NCBI GenBank assembly: GCA_964551015.1
Contig: CAZKBP010000043.1
Coordinates: 1 to 41,455 of the forward strand
Direction: 5' to 3'
Length of the DNA: 41,455 nt
Source of the DNA: CAZKBP01 sp964551015
GTDB taxonomy: Bacteria; Bacteroidota; Bacteroidia; Cytophagales; Microscillaceae
The position numbers and the translations under genes are program-made. A model generated the notes under the pieces. It saw only the letters and a list, made by a program, of their open reading frames with translations, ran no database searches and was not told the origin of the DNA. Shown here piece by piece: positions 33,465 through 41,455 of the stretch; position 1 is the first letter of the stretch; each line of letters starts with the position of its first letter.

Positions 33465-34523
33465 ATGGTAGAACAGACAATCAATTACGAGGAGATCAAT
33501 CAATACAGTCAGGCTTTTGCCCGGCGTCTGAATGATTATTTTTTTATAGACCACTCCTTTATCTCAGGCAAAGATATCCTCTCTTTTTGCGATATAAAGC
33601 AGGTTAACCTTTTGATTATCAAAAACTTATATGAAAAATGGCAAGAAGAAACGGCCCGTCTCAAAAGCCCTTATTTTGATTACCAAAACCAGCAAGTACA
33701 GGATGCTCTCCAGACTTTTATGAATGTGCTCTCTAAGCATATTCAGATTCAGAAACAGCACTTTTATCCTCTGTTGGTCAATGCGACCAAAGATACACTG
33801 ACGCTCATTCTAGACCCCAAAGCTTTCTATACCGAGGAAATCCGCAAGCGCAAGCCTTCACTCATTACCACGGATTCTTTTTCGGATATGAAAAAGTACA
33901 TTCAATATAACAAGCAGTTGTTCAGTGCTTTTATGGATCGCCTCGCCGGGCAAGCAGGAGATGGTCTGAGTACCGAGCAAGCTATTGATCTTTTGGAAGC
34001 AGTCTACGACAATAATCAGCACTATATTGAGCCGATGGACTGGCGGTTGCAAAATTTTACTGATATCCACCATCTGGATATGGACCGGCTTTTCATGGGA
34101 GATGGAAGCAGCCAACTACAATTGGTGAGCGAAGATACCCCCACTCAGGTGGCAGAAGATGCCCCCACCGTGATAGAAAACTACCCCTCATCGGGTCAAA
34201 GTGACTCTGATCAGCCTCGTGTGCTGAACGACGCGCACAAAAAAGCGACCCAAAACACAAATATTTTAGAGCAATTCCAACAAGCAAGCATTAGCAATAT
34301 TCGTTCGGCTATTTCATTGAATCAGAAGTTTCTTTTCATTAATAAGCTTTTCAATGGGGATAGCTTTGCTTTTAATGATGCCGTTAGTCGCATAGAGGAT
34401 TGTAACACCTATGATGAGGCTCGGCACTTGGTTAATCAAGAGTATTCTGTAAAGTATGGTTGGGACTTCGAGAGTGAGGAAGCGCAGTCTTTTTTTGAGA
34501 TCTTGGAGCGACGCTTTAACTAA
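33465..34523 (+). CDS. Conserved hypothetical protein, two helical parts
   Basis: A 352-residue cytoplasmic protein without signal peptide or membrane segment. The N-terminal part (1-210) is helical and aromatic-rich. Residues about 215-262 form a low-complexity acidic/Ser/Gln linker (SEDTPTQVAEDAPTVIENYP). The C-terminal part (about 272-352) is a compact helical domain with SAISLNQKFLFINKLFNGDS, then FNDAVSRIEDCNTYDEA and a final FESEEAQSFFEILERRF. I recall this C-terminal arrangement from other Bacteroidota hypothetical proteins but cannot name a function. It is convergent with the phosphoesterase, with only 8 nt between stops. Confidence 0.75.
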   Translation: MVEQTINYEEINQYSQAFARRLNDYFFIDHSFISGKDILSFCDIKQVNLLIIKNLYEKWQEETARLKSPYFDYQNQQVQDALQTFMNVLSKHIQIQKQHFYPLLVNATKDTLTLILDPKAFYTEEIRKRKPSLITTDSFSDMKKYIQYNKQLFSAFMDRLAGQAGDGLSTEQAIDLLEAVYDNNQHYIEPMDWRLQNFTDIHHLDMDRLFMGDGSSQLQLVSEDTPTQVAEDAPTVIENYPSSGQSDSDQPRVLNDAHKKATQNTNILEQFQQASISNIRSAISLNQKFLFINKLFNGDSFAFNDAVSRIEDCNTYDEARHLVNQEYSVKYGWDFESEEAQSFFEILERRFN

Positions 34524-34531
34524 GAGCGTAT

Positions 34532-35395
34532 TTAAAATTTTTGGTTCAGCAGATTAGCAATGTAGAAAGCTTCCATTTTGTCAATTTCTGCTTCTTCGTC
34601 TGGCTCGGATAAGTCTTTCCAATGGGCGGCCAAATCTTGATAATGCACCAGTTCCCAATTCCCGTCATAATCTTCTACCAAAGCCGTGAGTGACTCTACC
34701 CAATCGCCAGAATTCATGTACTCAATTTCTCCTAGCTTTTTCATCGCGGGCTTGTGCGTGTGCCCGCAAATAATTCCCTGACAACCTTTGATTTTGGCTA
34801 ATTCGGTGAGTTGCTTTTCATAAGTAGAAGCAGGCGATACCGCAGACTTGACTTTACTTTTGATATACTGAGAAAAAGAGTAAGGAGGCTTCCCTTGGCG
34901 TTGACGATAGTAATTGTAGCCTTTATTAAGCCAAAGCAGAAAAGTGTAGCCCACAGAGCCCAGCTTAGCCACCCATTTGAGATTGGAAGTAACCGAATCA
35001 AAAATATCCCCGTGTACCACGTAGTACTGCTTGTCGCCACTTTCTAAGATGTAATCCATTTGGATGGAGAGATTACCAATCGTAATCGGGAGGATATTAT
35101 CCAAAAAATCATCGTGATTCCCGTGTAGATAAATCACTTTGGTATGATGAGCCTCGATCATTCTCAGCACCACTTTAAAAAAGCGAGTGTGCTTGACTTT
35201 CCAACTTCCATACTTTTTAAGTTCCCAGCCGTCTATAATGTCTCCATTGAGAATTAGCGTATCACAAGTGTATCTCTTGAGAAACCTAGCCACCTCCGTT
35301 GCCTTAGAGCCAGCCATTCCCAGATGTACATCTGAGATAATGATGGTTCTGTAATGATGCTCGGGGGTATATTTCTCTGTATCAGTCAGCGGCAT
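34532..35395 (-). CDS. Calcineurin-like phosphoesterase, LpxH-like
   Basis: A 287-residue dimetal phosphoesterase. All five metal motifs are present: D22-x-H24 (SDVHLG), G51-D52 (NGDIIDG), GNHDD (N93, H94, D95), H128-G129-D130, and G211-H212-T213-H214. The insertion between GNHDD and GHTH, including KGYNYYRQRQGK, is like that of UDP-2,3-diacylglucosamine diphosphatases (LpxH/LpxH2), which cleave the lipid A precursor at the inner membrane. That substrate is inferred; other small phosphoesterases share the same motifs. The basic, aromatic insertion would suit membrane association. It is divergent from the cupin gene, and no consensus promoter is clear in the 138-nt gap. Confidence 0.85.
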   Translation of the reverse strand: MPLTDTEKYTPEHHYRTIIISDVHLGMAGSKATEVARFLKRYTCDTLILNGDIIDGWELKKYGSWKVKHTRFFKVVLRMIEAHHTKVIYLHGNHDDFLDNILPITIGNLSIQMDYILESGDKQYYVVHGDIFDSVTSNLKWVAKLGSVGYTFLLWLNKGYNYYRQRQGKPPYSFSQYIKSKVKSAVSPASTYEKQLTELAKIKGCQGIICGHTHKPAMKKLGEIEYMNSGDWVESLTALVEDYDGNWELVHYQDLAAHWKDLSEPDEEAEIDKMEAFYIANLLNQKF

Positions 35396-35533
35396 AAAAG
35401 CTTAGATTGACTTAAACTCCTCAGTATGGTTTAAAATTAGTGAAAATCTAAAGAATATACTAAAAATGCTTTTGTTTTGCCTTTGATAGAGAATGAGACA
35501 ACTATTTCTTGTCTTTTTTAACCTTATATTTCT

Positions 35534-36040
35534 ATGCCTAACCGTGCTGATTACTGGATCGAGAAGTTAAAACTACAAGCCCATCCCGAAGGAGGTCATT
35601 ACCGGGAAACCTATCGGGCACAAGGGCAAATCTCCACGCAGTGCCTTCCTGAACGATTTCAAAGCTCCCGAAATTTTTCTACGGGCATCTATTATTTATT
35701 AGAAAGCGGCCAATACTCGGCCTTCCATCGCATTGCCTCGGACGAGATGTGGCATTTCTACGCGGGAGATACGCTGGTGATTTATATTTTGAAAGAAGAA
35801 GGACCACTCGAGGAAATTCATCTGGGCAGAGATGCCGAAGCGGGTGAAGTATTTCAAGCAGTCGTACCCGCGGGGTATTGGTTTGCCGCACGTCCACTAC
35901 GAGCCGATACATTTGCTTTGGTAGGATGTACGGTGGCACCAGGTTTTGACTTTAAAGATTTTGAAATGGCTGATGCCGATGCGCTAGTTGAGCAATTTCC
36001 CGAGCATCAAGATTTAATCAGGGAGCTGAGCAGAGATTAA
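35534..36040 (+). CDS. Cupin domain protein, DUF985 family
   Basis: A 168-residue single-domain cupin. The family hallmarks are visible: LQAHPEGGHYRETYR near the N-terminus, the strand STGIYYLLESGQYSAFHRI, DEMWHFYAGDTLVIY, and the VPAGYWFAARP strand before GCTVAPGFDFKDFEMAD. DUF985 proteins are small beta-barrels with a conserved pocket; enzymatic role is unproven for most members. The start (MPNRADYWIEKL) begins exactly at the first helix of the family. It is followed by a LolA-like gene 117 nt later on the same strand, without obvious functional link. Confidence 0.92.
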   Translation: MPNRADYWIEKLKLQAHPEGGHYRETYRAQGQISTQCLPERFQSSRNFSTGIYYLLESGQYSAFHRIASDEMWHFYAGDTLVIYILKEEGPLEEIHLGRDAEAGEVFQAVVPAGYWFAARPLRADTFALVGCTVAPGFDFKDFEMADADALVEQFPEHQDLIRELSRD

Positions 36041-36157
36041 GCCTTAACAAAATATTAACGCCTCTCCTTTGCACGATTGGCTAGCTTTACAAACTTAAAC
36101 CAAAACTGAGTCGTTACTCTATAAACCAATTATTTTTCTGAAAAAAGCACAACATTC

Positions 36158-36808
36158 ATGAAGAAACTTGCTATTATTTGTTCCTTACTACTTACCATAT
36201 CCTTATCGCTATCTTTGCAGGCGCAAGACCCCAAGGCCAAGGCCATCCTAGATCAGGTTAAGAAAAAGTACCAAGCCATGGACGCCTTCAAAGCCGAATT
36301 CACCTACACGATTTCCAGCAAAGCTAGTAACGTGAACCAAACCATAAAAGGAGAAATCTACGTGAAAGGCCAAAAATTTTACCTCCGCTTGCCCGAGCAA
36401 CATGTCATCACAGATGGACGTACCCAGTGGACATATTTGGCTGAAAGTAATGAGGTCAACGTGAGCGAGTATGAACCCGATGAGGGTGAAATTACCCCCG
36501 ATAAAATTTATAGCATTTACGAGCGAGATTACAAATATGCCTTCGTAGAAGAAGTTAACGAAGACGGGCGCATCTATCAAATCATCGACCTGACTCCCAA
36601 GAATAGAGAGGACTCCGAGCTTTTTAAAATACGATTGAAGATAGTGAAAGCCACCAGTTCTATCAAAAGCTGGGAACTATTTGAAAAAAACAATAACCGT
36701 TATCTCTACGAAATCACCTACTTTGCCACGGTCAAAGCCAAGGACAGCTACTTCAAATACAACCCCAAGCGATATCCAGATAATCCCGAAGTGATTGACC
36801 TCCGATAA
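36158..36808 (+). CDS. lolA: LolA-like outer-membrane lipoprotein carrier
   Basis: A 216-residue periplasmic protein. The signal peptide (MKKLAIICSLLLTISLSLSL, then QAQ) is cleaved near residue 23. The mature part starts with a helix (KAKAILDQVKKKYQAMDAFK) followed by the LolA/LolB half-barrel strands: AEFTYTISS, GEIYVKGQKFYLRLPE, TDGRTQWTYLAE, and the later KIRLKIVKATSSIKSWELFE. In Gram-negative bacteria LolA ferries lipoproteins across the periplasm; Bacteroidota members are divergent but keep this order. No LolB or LolCDE genes are nearby. It is likely a stand-alone gene. Confidence 0.88.
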   Translation: MKKLAIICSLLLTISLSLSLQAQDPKAKAILDQVKKKYQAMDAFKAEFTYTISSKASNVNQTIKGEIYVKGQKFYLRLPEQHVITDGRTQWTYLAESNEVNVSEYEPDEGEITPDKIYSIYERDYKYAFVEEVNEDGRIYQIIDLTPKNREDSELFKIRLKIVKATSSIKSWELFEKNNNRYLYEITYFATVKAKDSYFKYNPKRYPDNPEVIDLR

Positions 36809-36833
36809 GCGGTATTACTCCTTAATCAATTAA

Positions 36834-36879
36834 AATTGGATTGCTCGAATTTATTTTGTTCCTTTCGGGTAATCCAATT
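36834..36879. other. Weak inverted repeat after lolA
   Basis: AATTGGATT (36834-36842) pairs with AATCCAATT (36871-36879), 9 bp with a 28-nt loop, in the gap between lolA and pyrF. There is no T-run immediately after it on the plus strand, so terminator function is uncertain. Confidence 0.35.
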
Positions 36880-36984
36880 GGCACTCTAGGGAGTTATGAT
36901 AGATTTCTAGATCAAAAGGCTTGCAATTTGACTCTCGAAATCTTTGGCAAAACCCGGGTGCTGCATACTGATGGTTAATCGCTT

Positions 36985-37854
36985 ATGAACTACATTGAGC
37001 TTTCCCAACAAATCCAAGAGAGAGCCACCTACCTCTGTGTAGGTTTAGATACTGACTTGGATAAAATCCCCAAGCATCTGCACACTGAACCTGATCCACA
37101 ATTTGCCTTCAACCAAGCCATCATCGACGCGACCGCCGATTATTGTGTTGCCTACAAAATCAACACGGCCTTCTACGAAGCGCAAGGAGCCAAGGGCTGG
37201 GAAAGTATGGAAAAAACCATCCGATACATTCCCCATCATAAATTTATTATCTTGGATGCCAAGCGAGGTGATATCGGCAACACCGTAGACCAGTACGCCA
37301 AAGCCTTCTTCGAGCGTATGGATGTAGATGCCATCACGGTTGCTCCTTACATGGGCGAAGACTCTATAAAGCCTTTCTTAAAATACGAAAATAAGTGGGT
37401 AATTTTGCTCGCTTTGACTTCTAATCCCAGTGCCCAAGATTTTCAAACGCTTCGGATCAATCCGGAAATAAACCAGAAAATTGCGGGAGATCAAAACTTG
37501 TTAGATCAGCAAGGAAACGAATATTTGTACGAGCGAGTCTTAAAAACCTCCCAGATATGGGGGGATAAATCTCGGATCATGTACGTGGTCGGAGCCACCC
37601 AAGCTGACCAACTCAAAAAAATCCGTGCCCTAGTTCCCCAACATTTCTTATTAGTTCCTGGGGTGGGGGCACAGGGAGGTAGCCTAGCCGAAGTCTCTCA
37701 GGCGGGCATGAATGAGGCCGTGGGTTTGCTGGTTAGCTCTTCTCGAAAAATCATTTATGCCTCCTCGGATCGCAATTTTGCACAGGCCGCTGGGCAGGCG
37801 GCTCAAGCGGTTCAGGAGCAAATGAAAATGTATTTAGAACGTATTTTGGGTTAA
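36985..37854 (+). CDS. pyrF: Orotidine-5'-phosphate decarboxylase (type 2)
   Basis: A 289-residue enzyme of the last step of UMP synthesis, converting OMP to UMP and CO2. The TIM-barrel motifs are present: CVGLDTDLDKIP at the first strand, and the catalytic DAKRGDIGNT (91-100) with Asp91, Lys93 and Asp96 of the charge network. VAPYMGEDSIKPF and the phosphate-binding LVPGVGAQGG complete the active site. The length and the DTDLDKIP form are typical of the longer pyrF type of Bacteroidota and Actinobacteria. It is convergent with the NtrC-type gene with 2 nt between stops. Confidence 0.97.
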   Translation: MNYIELSQQIQERATYLCVGLDTDLDKIPKHLHTEPDPQFAFNQAIIDATADYCVAYKINTAFYEAQGAKGWESMEKTIRYIPHHKFIILDAKRGDIGNTVDQYAKAFFERMDVDAITVAPYMGEDSIKPFLKYENKWVILLALTSNPSAQDFQTLRINPEINQKIAGDQNLLDQQGNEYLYERVLKTSQIWGDKSRIMYVVGATQADQLKKIRALVPQHFLLVPGVGAQGGSLAEVSQAGMNEAVGLLVSSSRKIIYASSDRNFAQAAGQAAQAVQEQMKMYLERILG

Positions 37855-37856
37855 GA

Positions 37857-39230
37857 TCAAAGGCCATATTTCTCCATACGACGGTACATCGAGCCACGTG
37901 TAAGCCCTAGTTCTTGGGCGGCGTGGCTCACGTTGCCCTTGTGCTTGACCAGCGCATTTCGGATTGCCCATTTTTCTAAATCCTCCAAGTTATAATTTTC
38001 TTCAGGTCGTTCTTCTAGTGTGTCGTCTTGGAGAAATTGGAAATCGCCCGATTTCAGTTGATTTCCGTCACTCAGGATAACGGCGCGCTCGAGAGCGTGT
38101 TGAAGCTCCCTGACATTGCCGGGCCAATCGTATTTTTGGAGCTTCTTGACCACGTATTCGGGCATTCTAAGCTGCGGTTTTTGGTATTTTTTGCAATATA
38201 ATTTTAAAAAATGCTCACACAACAAAGGAATGTCCTCTAATCGCTCTCGCAAGGGCGGAAGTTGAACCTCCACCGTATTGATGCGATAGAGTAAATCCTG
38301 TCGGAAAGTGCCCTCCTTGATCATCTTTTGTAGGGGCATATTGGTGGCACAAACCAGGCGAATATCAATCTCCACCGGATAATTAGCACCCAAGGGTACT
38401 ACCTGGCGATTTTGTAAAACGGCTAATAATTTAGCTTGTAAAGCGGGCGATAAATTCCCGATCTCATCCAGAAAGAGCGTACCCCCAGAAGCCGCTTCAA
38501 AACGCCCGACACGGTCTTCCTTGGCATCGGTAAAAGCCCCCCGTTTATGGCCAAACAGCTCACTCTCGAACAAGCTTTCAGGAACCGCCCCCAAATCTAC
38601 GCTGATAAAAACCTCGTGAGCACGCGGTGAGCCACGGTGCAGCGCACGGGCAATCAATTCCTTCCCCGTACCATTCTCACCCAAGATAAGTATATTGGCA
38701 TTGGTTTTAGCTACCTTCTCCACGGAGCGAAATACCTCTTGCATCACTTTGGATTTGCCAATCATATTGGAATATTGAAAATCCATGGCGGAGCTTAGAA
38801 TTTTTTGCTGAGAACGAAGATGTTTCACTGCTTTTTTTTCCTGACTCAGGCGGAAAGCGGCGTTGACAGTGGCTAGTAATTTCTCGTTCTGCCAAGGCTT
38901 GACCATAAAATCCATCGCTCCTTCCTTCATCGCATCCACGGCAATATCTACTCCACCGTAGGCCGTGATGAGGATGACGCTGGTATGCGCTTGCATTTCA
39001 ATGATTCTTTTTAGCCATTGCATGCCCTCTTGCCCACTGGTATCTCCTTTTTTAAAATTCATATCGAGCAGTACTACATCTAGCACGTGTTGATTGAGGA
39101 TGGTCGGAATGTACTGAGGATCGTTTAGTGTATGAATAAAATCATAGTATTGCTCTAAGAGCATCTTGAGAGAAAGCGTAATGTGAGGATCATCGTCTAC
39201 AATGAGTATTTTTCCTGGATGTTTAGCCAT
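37857..39230 (-). CDS. NtrC-family sigma-54-dependent response regulator
   Basis: A 457-residue regulator with the three classic domains. Receiver: VDDDPH (acidic pocket), phospho-acceptor Asp56 (LLDMNF), Thr99, Lys111. AAA+ domain: Walker A GENGTGK (184-190), the sigma-54 loop as GAFTDA (231-236, consensus GAFTGA), Walker B GGTLFLDEIG, and the sensor/arginine region FRQDLLYRIN. C-terminal Fis-type helix-turn-helix: NVSHAAQELGLTRGSMYRRM. The start at 39230 (MAKHPGKILIVDDD) is preferred over an upstream ATG ten codons away because the receiver begins right there. The partner kinase is not adjacent (the neighbouring minus-strand gene is an SDR), so its signal and targets are unknown. Confidence 0.94.
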   Translation of the reverse strand: MAKHPGKILIVDDDPHITLSLKMLLEQYYDFIHTLNDPQYIPTILNQHVLDVVLLDMNFKKGDTSGQEGMQWLKRIIEMQAHTSVILITAYGGVDIAVDAMKEGAMDFMVKPWQNEKLLATVNAAFRLSQEKKAVKHLRSQQKILSSAMDFQYSNMIGKSKVMQEVFRSVEKVAKTNANILILGENGTGKELIARALHRGSPRAHEVFISVDLGAVPESLFESELFGHKRGAFTDAKEDRVGRFEAASGGTLFLDEIGNLSPALQAKLLAVLQNRQVVPLGANYPVEIDIRLVCATNMPLQKMIKEGTFRQDLLYRINTVEVQLPPLRERLEDIPLLCEHFLKLYCKKYQKPQLRMPEYVVKKLQKYDWPGNVRELQHALERAVILSDGNQLKSGDFQFLQDDTLEERPEENYNLEDLEKWAIRNALVKHKGNVSHAAQELGLTRGSMYRRMEKYGL

Positions 39231-39360
39231 AGGGTGGATTTTCAGGGTTAGCACGAGCAACTTTTCAAAAAAATACCCACAAGATTAAAACCATATATTA
39301 AGTAATTGAAAATCAGGTATATTTTCAAATAATCAAAAAAATAGTCAGAATTTTTGGACA

Positions 39361-39385
39361 AAAGTGTTCTACGAGTGGACACTTT
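39361..39385. other. Small inverted repeat between SDR and NtrC-type genes
   Basis: AAAGTGT (39361-39367) pairs with ACACTTT (39379-39385), 7 bp around an 11-nt loop, 39 nt past the SDR stop on the minus strand. There is no T-run, so it is a weak terminator candidate or operator-like dyad. Confidence 0.3.
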
Positions 39386-39424
39386 CCGTCCGATGCGGTC
39401 GGGATACGCGATTTGACGTCGTAA

Positions 39425-40186
39425 TCAACGAATATAACTACCCGCATTGATGGTAATCGTAGAGCCTGTGGCGTGATCGGCTAAGCCACTGGCGAGCAAT
39501 ACGGCCGTAGGAGCAATATCCTCAGGTTGGGTAAGTTGTGGTAAGACAATATCATTTAAGGCATGGGCTTCCCCGTATTGCTCTATAAAGTCTTGTGCCA
39601 TATCCGTTTTGGTAAAGCCAGGCGCAATGACAAAAGAATGGATATTCTGCTTCCCGTAGGCACGCGCGATAGAGTGGCTGAATGCCACCATGCCTGCCTT
39701 GGAAGCGGCATAGGCCATATACTCAGCCGTATCTCCACGAAAAGCCGCCCGCGAAGCAATATGAATCAATCGTCCTGTTTTTTGTTTTTCTAAGCAATGT
39801 TGCACGGTGAGGCGAGAGAGCAAAGCGGAAGCCTTCAAATTGACCTGCAGGGTCTGATCCCAAGCTTGGAGCCATTCGCTTTCGGAGGCGGTCAGGGGAG
39901 CGTTTAAGGCAATTCCGGCATTGTTGATGAGCACATCTATGCCTCCCATCCACTGGAGGCTTTCCCAGAATAAAGCCCGAACTGCTTCGGTATTTTCCAA
40001 ACCCGCTTGCAAGGCCCTCGCCTGCTCTGGAAAATCCTGCACCAACGCAGCGGCTTCTTCGTAGCTATTCCCATAATGCACACTCACCTTGGCTCCTGAG
40101 GTCAAGCATAAATGAGCGATGGCACGCCCGATGCCCCGACTGGCTCCCGTGATGAGTATGTTTTTTCCTTTAAGACTGACTTCCAT
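39425..40186 (-). CDS. Short-chain dehydrogenase/reductase
   Basis: A 253-residue classical SDR of the Rossmann type. The cofactor motif is TGASRGIG (13-20), the NNAG block is 88-91, catalytic Ser145 is in HIASRA, and the active-site Y159-x3-K163 is in YAASK. The segment APGFTKTDM and the C-terminal GSTITINAGSYIR follow the 3-oxoacyl-ACP-reductase-like subgroup, which prefers NADPH. The true substrate is open; a fabG paralogue of secondary metabolism or sugar modification is possible. No acyl-carrier protein or synthase is near. It is transcribed towards the NtrC-type gene, 194 nt away. Confidence 0.9.
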   Translation of the reverse strand: MEVSLKGKNILITGASRGIGRAIAHLCLTSGAKVSVHYGNSYEEAAALVQDFPEQARALQAGLENTEAVRALFWESLQWMGGIDVLINNAGIALNAPLTASESEWLQAWDQTLQVNLKASALLSRLTVQHCLEKQKTGRLIHIASRAAFRGDTAEYMAYAASKAGMVAFSHSIARAYGKQNIHSFVIAPGFTKTDMAQDFIEQYGEAHALNDIVLPQLTQPEDIAPTAVLLASGLADHATGSTITINAGSYIR

Positions 40187-40318
40187 GCTTAGATTCCGTA
40201 TTTTTAGGAGTAATTGAAGAAAATGCGTTCTTGATTTTTGAGGTAGAAAATCAATTCATTTTCTAAAGAATAAAAAGACTGAAAACGAATAACTTGACAC
40301 TCAATTTAGACGGAAATT

Positions 40319-41323
40319 TTGAAAAATTATAAAAAAATCCTGCTTAATCTGGCTTTTTTCCTTTTGGGGCTTTTTCTACTCTATGTAGCCTTTCGCAATC
40401 AAGATTTAAGCGAAGTATGGTCGCAAATCCAGCAAATGCATTACGGTTGGATTGCGTTGATTGTCTTCATCAGCCTACTCAATCAACTGGTGCGGGTTGC
40501 GCGTTGGCAGTTATTAACTCAGGCCATCAAAATGCCTATTTACTTCTGGAGCTTATTTTGGGCCTTGATGTTTGGCTTCTTCGTCAATTTGGCGGTTCCC
40601 AGGTTGGGAGAGTTTTCTCGATGTTTAATCTTGAAAAGACACGAGAAGGCAGAATTTACTTCTCTCTTGGGTACGGTAGTGAGTGAGCGAGCCGTGGATG
40701 TACTCTGTTTGCTGGGAGTAATTTTCTTGGCCTTGGCACTACAATTTGATCTGCTATTTGATTTTTTATATACATATCTCGGCTTGCCTTTAGGTGCTTT
40801 GCTGTGGAAGCGACAATGGCTTTTGGGTTTATTGCTGGCACTGTTTCTACTCAGTTGTGCCTCCCTGTGGTGGCAGAGGCAGCAAATTGTCCGTTCCCGA
40901 TTTGGGCGAAGTGCATTAAGTTTTTTACTAAAACTTTGGAAAGGCGTACAAAGCATTTGGATTATGCCTCAAAAGGCACTGTTCTTAGGCTATACCTTCC
41001 TGATTTGGTTTACTTACTTTCTGATGACTTACCTGTGGTTTTTTACCCTTCCGGCCACGGCGCATCTCGGGGCCATTGAGGGCTTGTCTCTTTTAGCCAT
41101 CGGCAGTGTGGCTCGTTTGGCTCCCACGCAGGGAGGGGGCTTGGGAGCCTATCAATTATTAGTTTCCAAGGGGCTTCTCTTATTTGGAATCGCGGAGTTA
41201 TATGGAATTGCCTTAGCGATTGTGATTCATAGTACGCAAATCCTGATTACATTAGTGTTGGGGCTGTTTTCTTTATTGTATTTTACCTACCGGGGAAGCC
41301 GTAAGCAGGTGGTGATGCACTGA
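40319..41323 (+). CDS. YbhN/UPF0104-type membrane protein (flippase-like)
   Basis: A 334-residue protein with about eight hydrophobic segments. The family signatures are present: RVARWQLLTQA in an early loop, NLAVPRLGEFSRC, VVSERAVDVLCLLG, and APTQGGGLGAYQLLVSKGL near the C-terminus, the same arrangement as the membrane part of lysylphosphatidylglycerol synthase. Members are thought to move or modify lipids, but the substrate is unknown here. The start is TTG at 40319 (MKNYKKILLNL); no ATG is available in frame upstream before a stop that gives a sensible N-terminus. It is divergent from the SDR gene with a 132-nt promoter region. Confidence 0.85.
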   Translation: MKNYKKILLNLAFFLLGLFLLYVAFRNQDLSEVWSQIQQMHYGWIALIVFISLLNQLVRVARWQLLTQAIKMPIYFWSLFWALMFGFFVNLAVPRLGEFSRCLILKRHEKAEFTSLLGTVVSERAVDVLCLLGVIFLALALQFDLLFDFLYTYLGLPLGALLWKRQWLLGLLLALFLLSCASLWWQRQQIVRSRFGRSALSFLLKLWKGVQSIWIMPQKALFLGYTFLIWFTYFLMTYLWFFTLPATAHLGAIEGLSLLAIGSVARLAPTQGGGLGAYQLLVSKGLLLFGIAELYGIALAIVIHSTQILITLVLGLFSLLYFTYRGSRKQVVMH

Positions 41324-41325
41324 TT

Positions 41326-41379
41326 TTTCAAAATAAGAGCCATTTTCCCAGAAAGGGATAAAAGGGAATGATTTTGAAA
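41326..41379 (+). terminator. Possible two-stem terminator after the YbhN-like gene
   Basis: TTTCAAAAT (41326-41334) pairs with ATTTTGAAA (41371-41379), and inside it CATTTTCCC (41341-41349) pairs with GGGAATG (41364-41370) with a 2-nt bulge. It starts right after the stop codon. No good T-run follows, so confidence is low. The remaining bases to 41455 hold nothing I can support. Confidence 0.35.
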
Positions 41380-41455
41380 TGTAATTCGCTGATTTTCAGC
41401 ATACTTTTCGGCTGGCACTGAATTCGTAATAAGAGATAACAGATGAGATTAAGAC

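Noticed and set aside
36068..36089. TTTG plus TAGCTTTA upstream of lolA as a -33/-7 promoter
   Set aside because: The spacing between the two parts is only 10 bp, about half of what the Bacteroidota sigma factor needs, and the last base of the -7 does not match.

Overview
The window reads as chromosomal DNA of a Bacteroidota bacterium, most likely a Cytophagales-type organism. The indicators are two secreted proteins ending in a type IX secretion (T9SS) C-terminal sorting domain, Bacteroidota-type -7 promoter elements (TAnnTTTG), little sign of Shine-Dalgarno sequences, response regulators of the LIDDNxIDNL type, a DUF4199 membrane protein, a dihydroorotase homologue that has lost its metal ligands, and a very large bacterial alpha-2-macroglobulin. 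No genus is assigned. There is no rRNA, CRISPR array, prophage or intact insertion sequence; the window is mostly housekeeping with some accessory patches.

Layout. 0.2-6.5 kb: a 2086-residue alpha-2-macroglobulin with an intact CAEQ thioester. 6.5-7.1 kb: a decayed patch with a frameshifted and stopped coiled-coil gene, a 43-codon ORF and two compensating palindromes. 7.1-10.2 kb: a UBP-type zinc finger protein, a TerB-like protein, an SLC13 anion transporter and small ORFs. 10.3-12.5 kb (minus): recN, a 75-residue Sm-like candidate and tRNA-Asn. 12.9-16.1 kb: an HtrA protease and an ALDH7-type aldehyde dehydrogenase. 16.3-21.4 kb: two orphan single-domain response regulators, a large helical protein, dihydrolipoyl dehydrogenase and dCTP deaminase. 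21.9-24.4 kb: an acetoacetate decarboxylase family gene convergent with a fusion of a cytosolic substrate-binding domain to a SAM methyltransferase. 24.6-31.1 kb (minus): two paralogous SGNH hydrolases with repeated beta-sandwich domains and T9SS tails. 31.5-41.3 kb: the catalytically degenerate dihydroorotase with its overlapping DUF4199 partner, a hypothetical protein, a LpxH-like phosphoesterase, a DUF985 cupin, a LolA-like carrier, pyrF, an NtrC-type regulator, an SDR oxidoreductase and a YbhN/UPF0104 membrane protein.

How the genes relate. Most are single-gene transcription units: strands alternate often, and several genes have their own intrinsic terminator (tRNA-Asn, htrA, the helical protein gene, lpd, both SGNH genes, and a shared one between adc and the fusion gene). 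Envelope functions recur (macroglobulin, HtrA, T9SS cargo, LolA, LpxH-like, YbhN-like). The most unusual items are the binding-protein/methyltransferase fusion, the Sm-like candidate upstream of recN, the TonB-box-like peptide in the macroglobulin bait region, the nearly identical 444-bp tandem repeats in the larger SGNH gene, and the palindrome pair flanking the decayed genes. I did not find a clearly assignable new defence or mobile system.
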